DNA of 64,000 bases from Marivibrio sp040218065 (GTDB lineage Bacteria; Pseudomonadota; Alphaproteobacteria; UBA8366; Aestuariispiraceae): contig NZ_JAVJQE010000005.1 in NCBI RefSeq assembly GCF_040218065.1, forward strand, positions 248,001 through 312,000, read 5' to 3'. The notes under the pieces were generated by a model. It ran no database searches. It was not told the origin of the DNA and worked only from the letters and a program-made list of their open reading frames with translations. Positions within the stretch are counted from its first letter, which is position 1. Every line of letters starts with the position of its first letter. Of this stretch, positions 63,535 to 64,000 are shown piece by piece. The position numbers and the translations under genes are program-made.

Positions 63535-64000
63535 TTAATCCAGGGCGAAAAGAAGCGCTTTGAGGTAGCCGCTCTCCGGCAGCGCGGGATGCAGCGGGTG
63601 GTCGGGGCCGGCCCCGCCGCGGCGCAGCAGGCGGGCGGACCGGCCGGCTTCGGTCAGGCCGCGGCGGCATTCCTCAAGGAACAAGGCCTCGTCGACCAGG
63701 TGGCTGCACGAGGCGAGCAACAGCGTCCCGCCCTCCGCCGTCGCCCGGGCCGCCAGTCGCGCCAATTTGGCGTAGGCGCGCGCGCCCTGCTTGATTTCCT
63801 TGCGGGCTTTCACGAAGGCGGGCGGGTCGGCGATGACGAGGTCGAACCGCGCGCCGTCGGCGGTCGCGCGCTCCAGCCAGGTGAAGACGTCCGCCTTCTC
63901 GCCCCGCACCCGATCGGCGACGCCGTTGGCCTCCGCCGCCTGCGCGCAGAGCGCCAGCGCCTCCTTCGAGCGGTCGACCGTAACGACCTCGGCCGCGCCG
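63535..64000 (-). CDS. RlmI-like 23S rRNA methyltransferase, 5' truncated by the window edge
   Basis: The frame continues to base 64000 with no start, so only the C-terminal part (155 residues) is visible. The SAM-dependent catalytic motif is DLVIADPPAFVKARKEIKQGARAYAKL, followed by LLLASCSH and the C-terminal DHPLHPALPESGYLKALLFALD. This fits the RlmI/RlmK-type cytosine-C5 methyltransferase family. The sequence at the edge, VVTVDRSKEALALCAQAAEANG, is the acidic-loop region of the SAM fold. A GTG at 63909 is internal. Confidence 0.85.
   Translation of the reverse strand, partial: GAAEVVTVDRSKEALALCAQAAEANGVADRVRGEKADVFTWLERATADGARFDLVIADPPAFVKARKEIKQGARAYAKLARLAARATAEGGTLLLASCSHLVDEALFLEECRRGLTEAGRSARLLRRGGAGPDHPLHPALPESGYLKALLFALD

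Overview
This 64 kb, roughly 67% G+C window looks like the chromosome of an alphaproteobacterium, most likely from a Rhodospirillales-type lineage. The evidence is gene order: fsa-DUF484-xerC divergent from priA, a five-gene F1-only ATP synthase operon (atpHAGDC without atpBEF), gpmI-envC-ctpA-divergent polysaccharide deacetylase-rppH, and two GAAC/GTTC-N7 direct repeats matching the alphaproteobacterial LexA box. I see no phage, insertion sequence, CRISPR array or rRNA.

Positions 1-41.5 kb are mostly housekeeping. In order: the end of metA, truA, xerC, DUF484, fsa, priA, atpHAGDC with an intrinsic terminator, a di-iron ferritin-like protein, a SprA-related putative metalloprotease, cysH of the iron-sulfur type, the rppH/deacetylase/ctpA/envC/gpmI block, an unrecognised small protein, a SplB-like radical SAM gene with two SOS boxes, moaB, a lytic transglycosylase, a uracil-DNA glycosylase, ETF-quinone oxidoreductase, a TPR lipoprotein-ispE-thioredoxin-like ferredoxin operon, tRNA-Gln(UUG), an ammonium-transporter/histidine-kinase fusion, a GNAT-like protein, a CoA-transferase/DUF1491/ornithine cyclodeaminase-like operon, malonyl-CoA decarboxylase, a split LigD (phosphoesterase plus polymerase) operon and a CBS protein.

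Positions 41.6-63.4 kb form an accessory catabolic island. A gamma-glutamyltransferase-like gene and an MFS transporter come first. Next is a leftward operon (class III aminotransferase, trimethylamine dehydrogenase-family demethylase, methyltransferase), then a TetR gene with a polyamine-type ABC importer, then a second TetR gene with a small lipoprotein. These are followed by a tightly overlapping operon of two CrtI-like FAD oxidoreductases and a GcvT-like aminomethyltransferase, trailed by a second MFS transporter, and finally a TetR-Rieske oxygenase operon. All three TetR proteins are BetI-like and share a W-x-A-F-W core. All four control regions carry related palindromes (CTGAAC-N4-GTTCAG / TTGACTG-N6-CAGTCAA types), which suggests one regulatory network.

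The enzyme set (Rieske oxygenase with a glutamate bridge, TMADH-family dehydrogenase with a covalent-flavin cysteine, folate-dependent aminomethyltransferase) fits uptake and stepwise demethylation of a methylated or quaternary amine. The actual substrate and the role of the paired CrtI-like enzymes are not known from sequence. The window ends inside an RlmI-like rRNA methyltransferase gene.
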